Counted from the first letter of the stretch, positions 1 through 9,348 are shown. The stretch: 64,000 bases of DNA from JAMHWF01 sp035911095 (GCA_035911095.1 JAMHWF010000136.1:1-64000); one strand, 5' to 3'. Made by a program: numbers and translations. Notes: generated by a model not told the origin, from the sequence alone.

Positions 1-93
1 GGCCCCGGCCCCGGCCCCGGCCCCGGCCCCGGCCCCGGCCCCGGCCCCGGCCCCGGCCCCGGCCCCGGCCCCGGCCCCGGCCCCGGCCCCGGC
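1..93. repeat. Perfect (GGCCCC)n hexanucleotide tract
   Basis: At least 15 uninterrupted GGCCCC units, continuing beyond the left edge of the window. Read on the plus strand from base 2 they encode an Ala-Pro dipeptide repeat in the FimV-like gene. The unit is 6 bp, so gain or loss of copies changes linker length without shifting frame. The minus strand is (GGGGCC)n, a G-quadruplex-prone sequence. Confidence 0.95.
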
Positions 94-1441
94 TCCGGCT
101 CAGGCACCGGCTCAGGCACCCGGGCCCCCGCCGACGCCCGCCTCCGCACCCGCACCCGCACCCGCCGCCTCCGCCGTGGCTGCGGCACCGGCGGCCGTGG
201 CATCTGCCGCGAGCGACGCCGCGCCGCTTGCCGGCGCGACGCTGGCCGCGGCCCAGGCCTCGCCCGCTGCGGTGCCGGCCCTGCAGCCCGGCCACCTGCA
301 AGGCATCGACGAGCGCCTCGCCGCGATGCAGCGCGAGGTCCAGGCGACGCGCGACAGCCTCGCGACGCTGCAGGCGCGCCTGCACGAGGCCGAGTCGGGC
401 CGCTACTCGAACCCGCTCGTCTATGCGCTGGCCGCGCTCGCGCTTGGCCTGCTCGCCGCCTTCGCCTGGTTCGTGCGTGCCTCCCATGCGCGCGAGCGCG
501 AGCGCGAGGCCTGGTGGAAGCAGTCCTTCGCCGCCGAACGCGGCCAGGACGGGATGTCGAGCGAGGTGATGGCGCTCGACGAAGCCGAGGTCGCGCCGAT
601 GACGACGACCGCGGCGCCGCTCTTCATCGACCCCGCGATCGCGACCGGCCACAGCCTGCACGACGAAGGCAGCCAGCGCCCGCTGCCGGTGACCTGGAAG
701 ACGACCTTCGCGGCGCCCGAGCCCGACCCGAACGAGGCCCTGCGCCGGCCGGTGACGGCGGAGGAACTGGTCGACCTCGAGCAGCAGGTCGAGTTCTTCC
801 TGACGCTCGGGCAGGAGGACGCCGCGGCGCACCTGCTCGAGTCGCACATCGCCTCGGCCGAAGGCCCGAGCCCGCTGCCGTTCCTGAAGCTGCTCGAGAT
901 CCACCGCCGCCTCGGCCATCGCCCGGATTACGAACGGGTGGCCGAGCGCTTCCGCGCCAGCTTCCAGGGCCTGGCCCCGGCCTGGGACGACGGCCTGGCG
1001 GCGCTGCCGCTGGCCGAGCACGGCCAGGCGGTCGAGCTGTTGCAGCAGGCCTGGCCGTCGCCGGAACGCGCCAAGGCGCTGATCGAATCGATGATGTTCC
1101 GCCGCGACGGCACGCCGCAGGGCTTCCAGGTCGAGGCGATGAGCGACCTGCTCTTCCTCTACGAGATCGCACGCGACCTCGGCGAGCCGCGCGCCCCCCC
1201 GGCCGGCGTCGATTTCGAGCTGCCGATCGGCGGCGAGGAGGCGCCGGTGATCGTGGCCGAGCCCCTGTCGGCGTCGGGCCGCCTGCAGCACCCGGTCTCG
1301 GTCGACCTCGACGTCGGCATGAGCCGCGAGGACGTCGACCACCGCTTCGAGCGCAGCGCGCGCTACGAAGGCAGCGATTTCGCCTTCGGCACCGGCGACC
1401 CGGCCGCCGCCGACGCCGCGGCTGCACGCCAGCGCAAGTAG
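2..1441 (+). CDS. FimV-like inner-membrane protein, C-terminal part (5' end outside window)
   Basis: About 479 codons are visible; the start lies to the left of the window. In order: a long Ala/Pro-rich linker (to about base 175), a short coiled coil (about 300-400), one hydrophobic membrane segment (about 415-480), an acidic linker, and a helical TPR-like region (about 760-1000) resembling the FimV/HubP cytoplasmic part. The proline-rich periplasmic region before a single membrane span and TPR-type repeats is the FimV layout; FimV family proteins organise cell poles and type IV pili. The LysM domain that would settle the assignment is not in the window. Another single-pass TPR scaffold remains possible. 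Confidence 0.6.
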   Translation, partial: APAPAPAPAPAPAPAPAPAPAPAPAPAPAPAPAQAPAQAPGPPPTPASAPAPAPAASAVAAAPAAVASAASDAAPLAGATLAAAQASPAAVPALQPGHLQGIDERLAAMQREVQATRDSLATLQARLHEAESGRYSNPLVYALAALALGLLAAFAWFVRASHAREREREAWWKQSFAAERGQDGMSSEVMALDEAEVAPMTTTAAPLFIDPAIATGHSLHDEGSQRPLPVTWKTTFAAPEPDPNEALRRPVTAEELVDLEQQVEFFLTLGQEDAAAHLLESHIASAEGPSPLPFLKLLEIHRRLGHRPDYERVAERFRASFQGLAPAWDDGLAALPLAEHGQAVELLQQAWPSPERAKALIESMMFRRDGTPQGFQVEAMSDLLFLYEIARDLGEPRAPPAGVDFELPIGGEEAPVIVAEPLSASGRLQHPVSVDLDVGMSREDVDHRFERSARYEGSDFAFGTGDPAAADAAAARQRK

Positions 1442-1600
1442 CGCGCGCCTCGGGCCCGCCCCGCCCGGGGTCCGTAGAATCTCCCCGCCTGCCCCCGTCC
1501 CGGCACGCTCCTCAAGGTCAAGCCAGCGCCAAACCCAGACAACGCCTCCCGACAGGTCGTGTGTTGTCTCGCGTGTTGTCTTCGCTGACTTGGCCGAACC

Positions 1601-2143
1601 GTGCTGACCCATTACTACCGAGAGCTGCTGAACTTCCTTTCGCAGACCGTGCGCAACCGGGACGTCGCGGCCGACCTGACGCAGGAGAGCTTTGCGCGCG
1701 TGCTGGCGGCCCAGCAGGCGGGGCAGGTGATCCGCAACCCGCGGGCGCTGCTGTACCGCACTGCGCGCAACCTCGTCATCGACCAGCACCGCCGCGCCGA
1801 AGTGCGCGCGGAGGGACCGCCGGCGGTGGACGACGACCCGCCGCCCGATGCCGACCAGCGCCCGGGCCCGAAGGCCCTGCAGCCGGAGGCGATCCTGGCC
1901 TCGCGGCAGGGCCTCGCCGCGGTGCTCGCGACGATCGACGGCCTGCCCCCGCGCTGTCGCGAGGCCTTCGTGCTGTTCAAGTTCGACGGCTGCTCTTACG
2001 CGGAGATCGCGGCGCGGATGGGCATCTCGGTGCGCACGGTCGAGATGCAGCTGCAGATCGCGATGGCGGCCTGCTGGCGCTGCCTCGAGGAGCTGGAAGG
2101 GGCCACGGAGCCTTCTCGCCGCAGATGGAGCCGCCACGCATGA
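1601..2143 (+). CDS. ECF sigma factor, FecI type
   Basis: A 180-residue sigma-70 family extracytoplasmic-function sigma factor with region 2 in roughly residues 1-70 (DVAADLTQESFARV) and region 4 in about 117-170 (LPPRCREAF then a helix-turn-helix SYAEIAARMGIS). It would direct RNA polymerase to the downstream receptor gene when FecR relays a signal. The start is GTG: an in-frame TGA at 1586-1588 leaves no room upstream and no strong ribosome site is visible. It overlaps fecR by 4 bp (ATGA), so the two are probably translationally coupled. Upstream, GTGTTGTC occurs twice 12 bp apart (1561 and 1573). Confidence 0.9.
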   Translation: MLTHYYRELLNFLSQTVRNRDVAADLTQESFARVLAAQQAGQVIRNPRALLYRTARNLVIDQHRRAEVRAEGPPAVDDDPPPDADQRPGPKALQPEAILASRQGLAAVLATIDGLPPRCREAFVLFKFDGCSYAEIAARMGISVRTVEMQLQIAMAACWRCLEELEGATEPSRRRWSRHA

Positions 2144-3195
2144 GCCGCGCGCTTCGATCGCCAGATGAAGCGGCCGGACCCGACGGCGAGGTGCTGTCCT
2201 GGTTCGTGCGCCGGCAAGGCCACGACTGGACCACGAACGACGAGCGCGACTTCCAGTCCTGGCTTGCCGCCGACCCGGCGCGACGCGATCGCCACGCCCG
2301 CTGGGAGGCGCACTGGCGTGCGCTCGACGGGCTTCCCGCCGAGGCGGTCGACGCGCTGCGCGGACGGCTCACGATCGACAAGGCGCGCGAGACCGCACGG
2401 GCGGCTGGCGCGGCCCGCCCGCCTTCCAGGCGCGCGGCCTTCACCGCAGCCGCGGGGCTGGCCGTGGTGGCGATGACCGGCGGCGGCGGGCTGATGGCCT
2501 GGCAGCAGTGGCAGGCCCAGCCGCTCTTCGTGCAGGCCTACGCCACGCAGCGCGGCGAGCAGGCGCGCGTCGAGCTGCCCGACGGCAGCCAGCTGTGGCT
2601 CGACACCGCGACACGCCTCGACGTCCGCTACGACCGCGAGCGGCGCGAGGTCGCGCTGCAGGAGGGCCAGGCGCTCTTCAGCGTGCGGGCCGACCCGGCA
2701 CGACCGTTCCGCGTGGCGGCCGGGCCGGTGGACGTCACGGTGGTCGGCACGCGCTTCGCGGTGCGCCACACGCCCGGCATCCCGGGCGCCGGCGGGGTGC
2801 GCGTCTCGGTGGAAGAGGGCCAGGTGCGCAGCACGCTGCGCCACGCCAGAGGCGGCCCGGGCTCGGGCGGCGTGCTCCTGGCCGCCGGTGAGCAGGTGGT
2901 GGCGGACGAGCAGGGCGTGCTGTCGCCGGTGGCGACGGTGAGCCGCGGAGAGGTCGCGCCCTGGCGCGAGCAGCGCGTGAGCTTCGTCGACACGCCGCTC
3001 GACCAGGCGCTCGCCGAACTCGAGCGCTATGGCCCGACCGGCCTCGTCGTCCGGGACCCCGCCGTGGCCGGGCTGCGCCTCAGCGGCACCTTCAACCCGC
3101 TCGACGTCGCGACGCTGCGCCGGGTGCTGCCCACCGCATTGCCAGTGCGCCTGCGCACGCTCGGGGACACGACCGAGCTCGTCTCGGCCCGATGA
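2140..3195 (+). CDS. FecR-type anti-sigma / sigma regulator
   Basis: 351 residues. The N-terminal cytoplasmic domain (about 15-65, WFVRRQ...ERDFQSWLAADPARR) is the FecR anti-sigma type, followed by one membrane span at about 99-121, a periplasmic FecR domain (about 130-245) and a C-terminal STN-like domain (about 280-345, FVDTPLDQALAELERY) that in this family contacts the TonB receptor. It senses receptor occupancy through the periplasm and controls the co-encoded sigma factor. The start overlaps the sigma gene stop as ATGA. Order sigma, FecR, receptor is the classical cell-surface signalling arrangement. Confidence 0.92.
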   Translation: MSRALRSPDEAAGPDGEVLSWFVRRQGHDWTTNDERDFQSWLAADPARRDRHARWEAHWRALDGLPAEAVDALRGRLTIDKARETARAAGAARPPSRRAAFTAAAGLAVVAMTGGGGLMAWQQWQAQPLFVQAYATQRGEQARVELPDGSQLWLDTATRLDVRYDRERREVALQEGQALFSVRADPARPFRVAAGPVDVTVVGTRFAVRHTPGIPGAGGVRVSVEEGQVRSTLRHARGGPGSGGVLLAAGEQVVADEQGVLSPVATVSRGEVAPWREQRVSFVDTPLDQALAELERYGPTGLVVRDPAVAGLRLSGTFNPLDVATLRRVLPTALPVRLRTLGDTTELVSAR

Positions 3196-3301
3196 GGCCA
3201 GCGCCGCAAAGAGAGTCGCGGCGCGTACCGTAGTCGAGGCGGCTCGCGCGTCTGCCTGGGTAGGACCGGTCCCCCGTCGACCTACTCAGAAAAGGACTTT
3301 C

Positions 3302-5710
3302 ATGCCTCGTCAGACCTCGCGGCCTGCGCGCCGGGCCCTGGCCGCCGCATTGGCGCTCGCCGCCCTCGTGGCCCAGGCACAGCCCGCCCTCTCCGACGCG
3401 CCGGTGGAGATCAGCATCGCCGCCCAGCCGCTGGCCGAGGCGCTGAACGCCTGGGCGCGGCAGACGCGCGTGCAGCTCATCGTCCAGCAGCCACTGGTGG
3501 ACGGCAAGACGGCGCCGGCCGTCGCGGGCAGCTTCACGCCGATGCAGGCGCTGTCGCGCCTGCTGGCCGGCTCCGGCCTCGAGGCCCGCGTCGACGGCTC
3601 GGCCGTCACGCTGAAGGCGGTGCCCTCGGCCGCGCCCGCCGGAGAGCGGCTGATGAACGCGATCCAGGTCACCGGGCAGGCCGAACGGGAAGCCACGTCC
3701 GAAGGCACCCAGTCCTATGCGGCCCGTGCCGTGACGGTCGGCAAGGGCGATGTGAAGAGCCTGCGCGAAGTGCCGCAGACCGTCTCGGTCATCACGCGGC
3801 GGCAGATCGACGACCAGAACTTGACGACCGTCAACGACGCGCTGATCCAGACCCCGGGCGTGACGATCCGCCCGAGCGTCTGGGGCTACCAGTACTACTA
3901 CGCGCGCGGCTACAGCATGGCGACGACCTACGACGGCGTCGCCGTCACCTACTTCACCAACCTCGACGACCTCGCGTCCGTCGACCGGGTCGAGGTGCTG
4001 CGCGGGCCAGCCGCGCTGCTGCGCGGCAGCGGCACCACCGGCGACTACGGCGGCGTCGTCAACATCGTCAAGAAGCGGCCGCTGAAGGACTTCGGGGTCG
4101 CGGGGAGCGTCTCGCTCGGGTCCTGGAGCCACTACGGCGCCGACCTCGACGTCACCGGCAAGCTGAACGGATCGGGCAGCCTGCGCGGTCGCGCGGTGCT
4201 GGCCGGCGAGGATCGGGACTTCTTCTACGAGGGCACGCACCGGCGCAAGTGGACCGTGTTCGGCACGCTCGAGGCGGACCTCTCGCCGAGCACCTTGCTG
4301 ACGCTCGCGGCGACCTACCAGGAATCGCGCACCCGCCAGCCCTATGTCGGCCTGCCGCGCTACACCGACGGCCGGCTGGTCTCGGAAGACCGTTCCACCA
4401 ACGTCAACCCGCCCTGGGGCCGGGACGCCTCGGACTTCACGAACCTCTCTGCCGAGCTGGTGCATCGGTTCGACAACGCCTGGAAGGCGAAGGCGACGGT
4501 GCTCTACCGGCGCGTCGACCACACCTATCACAACTACTACAACTGGTACACCGGCGTGGCCGAGGACGGGACGGCCACGTTCCGCGGCATGTACTACCCG
4601 GAGGACAACAGCTCGCTCGGCATCGATGCGAACGTCACCGGTCCGTTCTCGCTGTTCGGCCGCCAGCATGAGCTGACCTTCGGCCTCGAGGCCAACCGCT
4701 ACAAGTCGAAGTTCTCGTACCTCGCGACGCTGGTCGAGGGCCGCGACGCGCTGTTCCCCAACATCTCGGCCGACGAGGTGCCGACGACGGTCGACGCAGC
4801 AGAGTCGGCCGACGTCGGCAAGGCTTTGATCCCCCAGCAGGCGGCCTACGGCGTCGTCCGCCTCAAGCCCGCGGACACGCTCACCCTGATCGCCGGCGCA
4901 CGCCTCACCAACTTCCGCTCCAAGGCCTACAGCGCCGCAACCGGCCTCTGGACCACGACCTACGACTACTCCGGCCGCGTCACGCCTTACGGCGGCGTGG
5001 TCTGGGACGCCAGCCGCGATCTCTCCGTCTACGGCAGCTATACCGAGGTCTTCATTCCGCAGACGGTCTATGCCTACCCGAACGAGCTGCTGCCGCCGCG
5101 GGTGGGCTGGCAGGGCGAGGTCGGCGTGAAGGGCGCGTTCCTGGACGGGCGGCTGAACGCCTCGCTCGCGGTCTACCGCCTGCGCGACACCAACCGACCG
5201 CTGCGCGACGAGGCGCATGTCGGCTGCGGCGGCTCCGCGACTGGCTGGTGCTACACCGCCGGCGGCCTGGTGCAGAGCCAGGGCGTGGATGCCGAGGTCA
5301 GCGGCAGCCCGCTACCCGGCCTGCAGCTCACCTCGGGCTACAGCTACAACATCAACAAGTACCTGCGCGACACGACCGCCGCGAACGTCGGGCAGGCCTT
5401 CCTCTCGTACTCGCCGCGGCACTCGCTGAAGTTCTGGGCCACCTACGACCTGGGCGCGAACCGCGCGACGGCCGCGCTCGCGAAGTGGCGGGTCGGCGGC
5501 GGCATCAACGCGCAGAGCCACGTCGACTATTCGTCGACGGTGAGACAGGGCGGGCTGGCGACCTTCTCCGCGCAGCTCGCCTACCAGCTCGACCCGAAGA
5601 CCTCGATCACGGTCAGCGCGAACAACCTCTTCGACCGCTGGTACCTGGCGGATTCCGCCTTCTTCGGCGAGCCGCGCAGCGTGCAGATCGTCGCGCGCAC
5701 CCGCTTCTGA
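3302..5710 (+). CDS. TonB-dependent siderophore receptor with signalling (STN) domain
   Basis: 802 residues. Signal peptide ending near residue 27, then an STN signalling domain (about 30-97, VEISIAAQPLAEALNAWARQ), a plug domain (about 145-260, LREVPQTVSVITRRQIDD...GVTIRPS) and a 22-strand barrel ending in Phe, as outer-membrane barrels do. It would import a ferric siderophore or similar chelate using TonB energy and signal to FecR. AAGGA sits 5 bp before the ATG. The 106-bp gap before it may contain the sigma-factor-dependent promoter, which I cannot place. No siderophore biosynthesis or tonB gene is nearby, so the ligand is unknown. It ends 10 bp from the convergent aminotransferase. Confidence 0.93.
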   Translation: MPRQTSRPARRALAAALALAALVAQAQPALSDAPVEISIAAQPLAEALNAWARQTRVQLIVQQPLVDGKTAPAVAGSFTPMQALSRLLAGSGLEARVDGSAVTLKAVPSAAPAGERLMNAIQVTGQAEREATSEGTQSYAARAVTVGKGDVKSLREVPQTVSVITRRQIDDQNLTTVNDALIQTPGVTIRPSVWGYQYYYARGYSMATTYDGVAVTYFTNLDDLASVDRVEVLRGPAALLRGSGTTGDYGGVVNIVKKRPLKDFGVAGSVSLGSWSHYGADLDVTGKLNGSGSLRGRAVLAGEDRDFFYEGTHRRKWTVFGTLEADLSPSTLLTLAATYQESRTRQPYVGLPRYTDGRLVSEDRSTNVNPPWGRDASDFTNLSAELVHRFDNAWKAKATVLYRRVDHTYHNYYNWYTGVAEDGTATFRGMYYPEDNSSLGIDANVTGPFSLFGRQHELTFGLEANRYKSKFSYLATLVEGRDALFPNISADEVPTTVDAAESADVGKALIPQQAAYGVVRLKPADTLTLIAGARLTNFRSKAYSAATGLWTTTYDYSGRVTPYGGVVWDASRDLSVYGSYTEVFIPQTVYAYPNELLPPRVGWQGEVGVKGAFLDGRLNASLAVYRLRDTNRPLRDEAHVGCGGSATGWCYTAGGLVQSQGVDAEVSGSPLPGLQLTSGYSYNINKYLRDTTAANVGQAFLSYSPRHSLKFWATYDLGANRATAALAKWRVGGGINAQSHVDYSSTVRQGGLATFSAQLAYQLDPKTSITVSANNLFDRWYLADSAFFGEPRSVQIVARTRF

Positions 5711-5720
5711 CCACGCCGGG

Positions 5721-6893
5721 TCAGAGCCGCGCCAGCCGCTCCAGCGCCAGGTCGAGCGTCTCGTCGCGCTTGGCGAAGCACAGGCGGGCGATGCGCTGCT
5801 CGAAGCCGTCGCCGTAGAACACGGCGAGCGGGATCGCGGCGACGCCGACCTCGGTGGTCAGCCAGCGGCAGAAGGCCTCCTCGCCGAGCTCGCTGACGGC
5901 CGAGTAGTCGACGCACTGGAAGTAGCTGCCTTCGCTCGGCAGCAGGCGCAGCCGGCTGGCGGCCAGCCCGGCACGGAAGCGGTCGCGCTTGGCCTGGTAG
6001 AAGGCCGGCAGCCCGAGGTAGGGAGCCGGGTCTTCCAGGTAGGCGGCCAGCGCGTGCTGCACCGGCGTGTTGACGGTGAAGACGTTGAACTGGTGCACCT
6101 TGCGGAACTCGGCGCTCAGCGCCGCCGGGGCCGCGACGTAGCCGACCTTCCAGCCGGTGACGTGGAAGGTCTTGCCGAAGCTCGAGATCAGCATCGCCCG
6201 CGCCGCCAGCTCGGGGTGGCGCGCGACGCTCTCGTGCGCCTGGCCGTCGTAGACCATGTGCTCGTAGACCTCGTCGGCGATCAGCAGCACGTCGGTCGGG
6301 CGCAGCAGCGCGGCCAGGCGCGCCATCTCGCCGGCCGTCCAGGCGGTGGCGCTCGGGTTGTGCGGGGTGTTGACGATGACCGCGCGCGTGCGCGGCCCCA
6401 GCGCCGCGGCGATGCGGTCGAAGTCGGGGCGGAAGCTGCCGGGCGTGAGCGGCACGCGCACCGCGCGGCCGCCCGACAGGGTGATGCTCGGCTCGTAGCT
6501 GTCGTAGCAGGGGTCGAGCACGACGACCTCGTCGCCCGGGTGCACGACGCAGAGGATCGCGGTCAGGATCGCCTGCGTGGCGCCGGCCGTCACCGTGATC
6601 TCCGTCCCCGCGTCGTAGCGGCGGCCGTGCAGCGCCTCGATCTTCGCGGCGATTGCCTCGCGCAGCGCCGGCACGCCGGTCATCGGCGGGTACTGGTTGA
6701 GGCCGCGCCGCATCGCGTCGGCGACGAGCTCGACGAGCCGCGGGTTGCAGTCGAAGTCCGGGAAGCCCTGGCCGAGGTTCACCGCGCCGTGCTGCTGCGC
6801 GAGCGCGGACATCACGGTGAAGATCGTCGTGCCGACCTGCGGCAGACGGCTCGGCGGCAGTGGGGTGGGGAAGTCAGCGGGGGCAGTGGGCAT
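5721..6893 (-). CDS. ybdL: Methionine (KAT/aspartate-family) aminotransferase
   Basis: 390 residues, fold-type I PLP aminotransferase. Seen: the N-terminal motif VNLGQGFPDFD, the NTPHNPSATAW substrate/cofactor loop, DEVYEHMVYDG, and the PLP lysine in SSFGKTFHVTGWK (about Lys241). These match the YbdL/kynurenine-oxoglutarate transaminase group, which prefers methionine, His and Phe with 2-oxo acids. It starts 6 bp after the cysB stop, so it is probably the last gene of the lptF-lptG-cbiX-cysB transcript, which suits a role in sulfur amino-acid metabolism. The exact substrate is inferred from family similarity. Confidence 0.85.
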   Translation of the reverse strand: MPTAPADFPTPLPPSRLPQVGTTIFTVMSALAQQHGAVNLGQGFPDFDCNPRLVELVADAMRRGLNQYPPMTGVPALREAIAAKIEALHGRRYDAGTEITVTAGATQAILTAILCVVHPGDEVVVLDPCYDSYEPSITLSGGRAVRVPLTPGSFRPDFDRIAAALGPRTRAVIVNTPHNPSATAWTAGEMARLAALLRPTDVLLIADEVYEHMVYDGQAHESVARHPELAARAMLISSFGKTFHVTGWKVGYVAAPAALSAEFRKVHQFNVFTVNTPVQHALAAYLEDPAPYLGLPAFYQAKRDRFRAGLAASRLRLLPSEGSYFQCVDYSAVSELGEEAFCRWLTTEVGVAAIPLAVFYGDGFEQRIARLCFAKRDETLDLALERLARL

Positions 6894-6899
6894 GGAGCG

Positions 6900-7844
6900 T
6901 CAGAGTCCGTAGTCCTGTGCGTCGCCGGACATCGCCCGCTCGATCAGCGCGCGCGTCAGGCGGTCGCTCAGCATCTCGGCGAAGACGTAGACGAAGCCGC
7001 GCAGGTAGGCGCCACGACGGAAGGCGATGCGCGCCACGCTGCGGCCGAAGAGGTGCCCGACCGGGCGCCAGACGAGGTCGCCGCCCGGCGGGTCGTCGCG
7101 TACCGCCATCTCGTGGACGATGCCGATGCCCAGGCCCAGGCGGACGTAGGTCTTGATCACGTCGGCATCGATCGCCTCGAGCACGACGGTCGGCGACAAG
7201 TGGTGTGCGGCGAAGGCCTCGTCGACACGGGTGCGGCCGGTGAAGGCCGGGTGGTAGGAGATCAGGGGCTCGGCGGCGATCTGCTCGAGCGTCAGGCGCT
7301 CGACCTGGGCCAGCGGGTGGCCGGCCGGCATGATCAGCGCGTGATGCCAGTCGTAGAGCGGCAGGCTCACCAGGTCGTCGTAGCCGGTCAGCGCCTCGGT
7401 CGCCAGGCCGACCTCGGCCGTCTCCTCGAGCACCATCTGCGCGACCTGTTTGGGCGTGCCCTGGTGCAGGCTCACCGACACTTTCGGAAAGCGCCGCCGC
7501 AGCTGCGCGACCGGGCCGGGCAGGAAGTAGCGCGCCTGGGTGTGGGTGGTCGCGATCGACAGCGTGCCGGCGTCCTGCATCGAGTACTCGGCGCCGATGC
7601 GCTTGAGGTTCGCGACCTCGCGCAGGATCACCTCGATCGACTTCAGCACCTGCTGCCCCGGCTCGGTCACGCGGCGCAGGCGCTTGCCGTGGCGGGCGAA
7701 GATGTCGATGCCCAGCTCCTCCTCGAGCTCGAGGATTGCCTTCGACACGCCGGGCTGCGAGGTGTGCAGCGCCTTCGCGGTCTCGGTCAGGTTGAGCTGC
7801 CGGCGCACGGCCTCCTGCACGAAGCGGAACTGGTGCAGGTTCAT
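6900..7844 (-). CDS. cysB: CysB-family LysR regulator
   Basis: 314 residues. The start MNLHQFRFVQEAVRR and the helix-turn-helix LNLTETAKALHTSQPGVSKAI are characteristic of CysB/Cbl, as is TTHTQARYFLP at the start of the effector domain (about residues 98-108). CysB activates sulfate uptake and reduction genes in response to N-acetylserine; Cbl does so for sulfonate use. The start ATG overlaps the cbiX stop by 4 bp. It is unusual in being embedded in an operon with LPS transport genes rather than standing alone. CysB versus Cbl cannot be decided without checking the rest of the genome. Confidence 0.9.
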   Translation of the reverse strand: MNLHQFRFVQEAVRRQLNLTETAKALHTSQPGVSKAILELEEELGIDIFARHGKRLRRVTEPGQQVLKSIEVILREVANLKRIGAEYSMQDAGTLSIATTHTQARYFLPGPVAQLRRRFPKVSVSLHQGTPKQVAQMVLEETAEVGLATEALTGYDDLVSLPLYDWHHALIMPAGHPLAQVERLTLEQIAAEPLISYHPAFTGRTRVDEAFAAHHLSPTVVLEAIDADVIKTYVRLGLGIGIVHEMAVRDDPPGGDLVWRPVGHLFGRSVARIAFRRGAYLRGFVYVFAEMLSDRLTRALIERAMSGDAQDYGL

Positions 7845-8248
7845 CGCTCGCCCTCCGCCAGGCGGGCGAGCGCCTCGTCGGCCATCGCGCCGATCACCCG
7901 CGGCGCCTCGCCGACCGCCGGCGCGAGGACCCACCGCAGCCCGGGGTGCGCCGCCTCCAGTGCAGCCATCAGCGCCGGCACGTCCTTGCGCACGTGGCCG
8001 CCGGCACCCAGGAAGAGCGGCAGCACCGTCACCTGCGCGCAGCCGGCCGCCGCGAGGCGGGCGCCGGCCTCGGCGATCGTCGGCGCCATGAACTCGAGAT
8101 AGGCGAGCTCGACCGCGGCCTCCGGCGCGGCGGCCCGCACCCGCTCGCGCACGGCCTCGAAGGGCAGCGCCCATCCCGGGTCGCGGGCGCCGTGCGCGAA
8201 GAGCAGCAGGCCGGTGCCGGCGGCGGGTCGCAGGGAGGGCGCGCTCAT
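7841..8248 (-). CDS. cbiX: Sirohydrochlorin chelatase, CbiX small type
   Basis: 135 residues, the size of the single-domain CbiX-S chelatases that insert cobalt or iron into sirohydrochlorin. Motifs: LLLFAHGARDPGW near the N terminus (His about 18) and VLPLFLGAGGHVRKDVP (second metal-binding His). With cysB next to it, a role making siroheme for sulfite/nitrite reductase is more likely here than cobalamin synthesis; that is inference. It overlaps lptG upstream and cysB downstream by 4 bp each, implying translational coupling on both sides. Confidence 0.88.
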   Translation of the reverse strand: MSAPSLRPAAGTGLLLFAHGARDPGWALPFEAVRERVRAAAPEAAVELAYLEFMAPTIAEAGARLAAAGCAQVTVLPLFLGAGGHVRKDVPALMAALEAAHPGLRWVLAPAVGEAPRVIGAMADEALARLAEGER

Positions 8249-9348
8249 CGGTAGCGCACCAGCCAGCTGAAGGCGGCCATCGACAGCAGCAGGTAGGTGA
8301 GGCTCGGCACCGCGGCCGCGACCCAGGGCGTCCAGTCGCGCAGCAGGCCGAGGTGGCCGGAGACGTTGTTCAGCAGCGCGAAGCTGATGCCGAGCATGAT
8401 CCCGCCGAACACCTTCCAGCTGACGCTGCCGCTGCGCACGTGCAGGTAGGCGAAGGGCAGGGCGAGCGCGATCATCACCAGGCAGGCGAAGGGGTAGAGC
8501 GCCTTCTTCCAGAACTGGATCTCGTAGCGCTGCGCGGCCTGCTCGTTCTGCGCCAGGTGGCGCGCATAGCGGTAGAGCTCGACGGTCGACATCGTGCCGA
8601 TCGGCAGCACCGCGGCAGCCACCACGTTGCGGCTGAGCGAACTCGGCCAGTCGAGCCCTTCCTCGTGCTTCTCGACGACGCGGGCGTCGGCCGACATCGC
8701 GGTCGGCCACTCGGTGACCTGCACGTCGGACAAGCGCCAGACCGCGTCGTCGCCGACGGTGGCGGTCTTCGCCGCCAGGCGGGTCAGCAGGCGCCCGTCG
8801 GCGTCGAACTCGAAGATGCGCACCGTCTCGAGCTCGCCCCGCGCCGAGGCGCTGCCGACGCTGATCGAGTAGCTGCGCTCGCCGGCCGGCGTCTCGCGGC
8901 GGTCCTTGAGCCAGGCCCCGCTGAGGATGCGGCCCCCACGCAACTCGGCGTGCTGCACGACGCCCAGGCGCTCGGCCAGCGGCGCGAAGTAGTCGCCGAC
9001 GACGAAGGTCAGCGCCGAGAACCCGATGCCCAGCACGCCGAGCAGCGACAGGGCGCGGCCCGGGCCGAGCCCGCCGGTGCGCAGGATCGTGAACTCGGAC
9101 GACTGCGCCATGCGCGACAGCGCATAGATGGAGCCGATCAGCACCATGATCGGGAACAGCTCGTAGAAGTGCCCCGGCACCTCCAGCAACCCGGCCAGCG
9201 CGGCCTGCCAGGCGGGGTAGCCGAGGCGGCCCGCGTCCTCCAGCTCGTCGACGAAGTCGATGAAGTAGAAGAGCGACAGGAAGGCGACCGAAGTGAAGGC
9301 CACCGAGCCGACGATGTCGCGGTAGAGCAGGCGGCGGATCGTCTTCAT
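8245..9348 (-). CDS. lptG: LPS export permease LptG
   Basis: 367 residues, YjgP/YjgQ family. Three N-terminal membrane segments (starting RLLYRDIVGSVAFTSVAF), a large periplasmic beta-jellyroll domain (about 110-260) and three C-terminal membrane segments. With LptF and the LptB ATPase it extracts lipopolysaccharide from the inner membrane and passes it to LptC/LptA. It overlaps lptF by 4 bp upstream and cbiX by 4 bp downstream. lptB, lptA and lptC are not in this window. Confidence 0.95.
   Translation of the reverse strand: MKTIRRLLYRDIVGSVAFTSVAFLSLFYFIDFVDELEDAGRLGYPAWQAALAGLLEVPGHFYELFPIMVLIGSIYALSRMAQSSEFTILRTGGLGPGRALSLLGVLGIGFSALTFVVGDYFAPLAERLGVVQHAELRGGRILSGAWLKDRRETPAGERSYSISVGSASARGELETVRIFEFDADGRLLTRLAAKTATVGDDAVWRLSDVQVTEWPTAMSADARVVEKHEEGLDWPSSLSRNVVAAAVLPIGTMSTVELYRYARHLAQNEQAAQRYEIQFWKKALYPFACLVMIALALPFAYLHVRSGSVSWKVFGGIMLGISFALLNNVSGHLGLLRDWTPWVAAAVPSLTYLLLSMAAFSWLVRYR

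Noticed and set aside
1473..1478. TAGAAT as the -10 of the sigma factor gene
   Set aside because: No -35 lies 16-18 bp upstream and it is more than 120 bp from the start codon; a random match is as likely.
3092..5218. Long open frame antisense to the TonB receptor
   Set aside because: High GC gives long antisense frames throughout this window; composition and lack of any motif show it is a shadow of the receptor. The same holds for other antisense frames of several hundred codons, for example opposite infB, typA and nusA.
3302..5710. TonB receptor as a lanthanide-chelate importer serving XoxF
   Set aside because: It is about 50 kb from xoxF, belongs to a FecI/FecR signalling set and shows only general siderophore-receptor features. 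Nothing in the sequence points to lanthanides.
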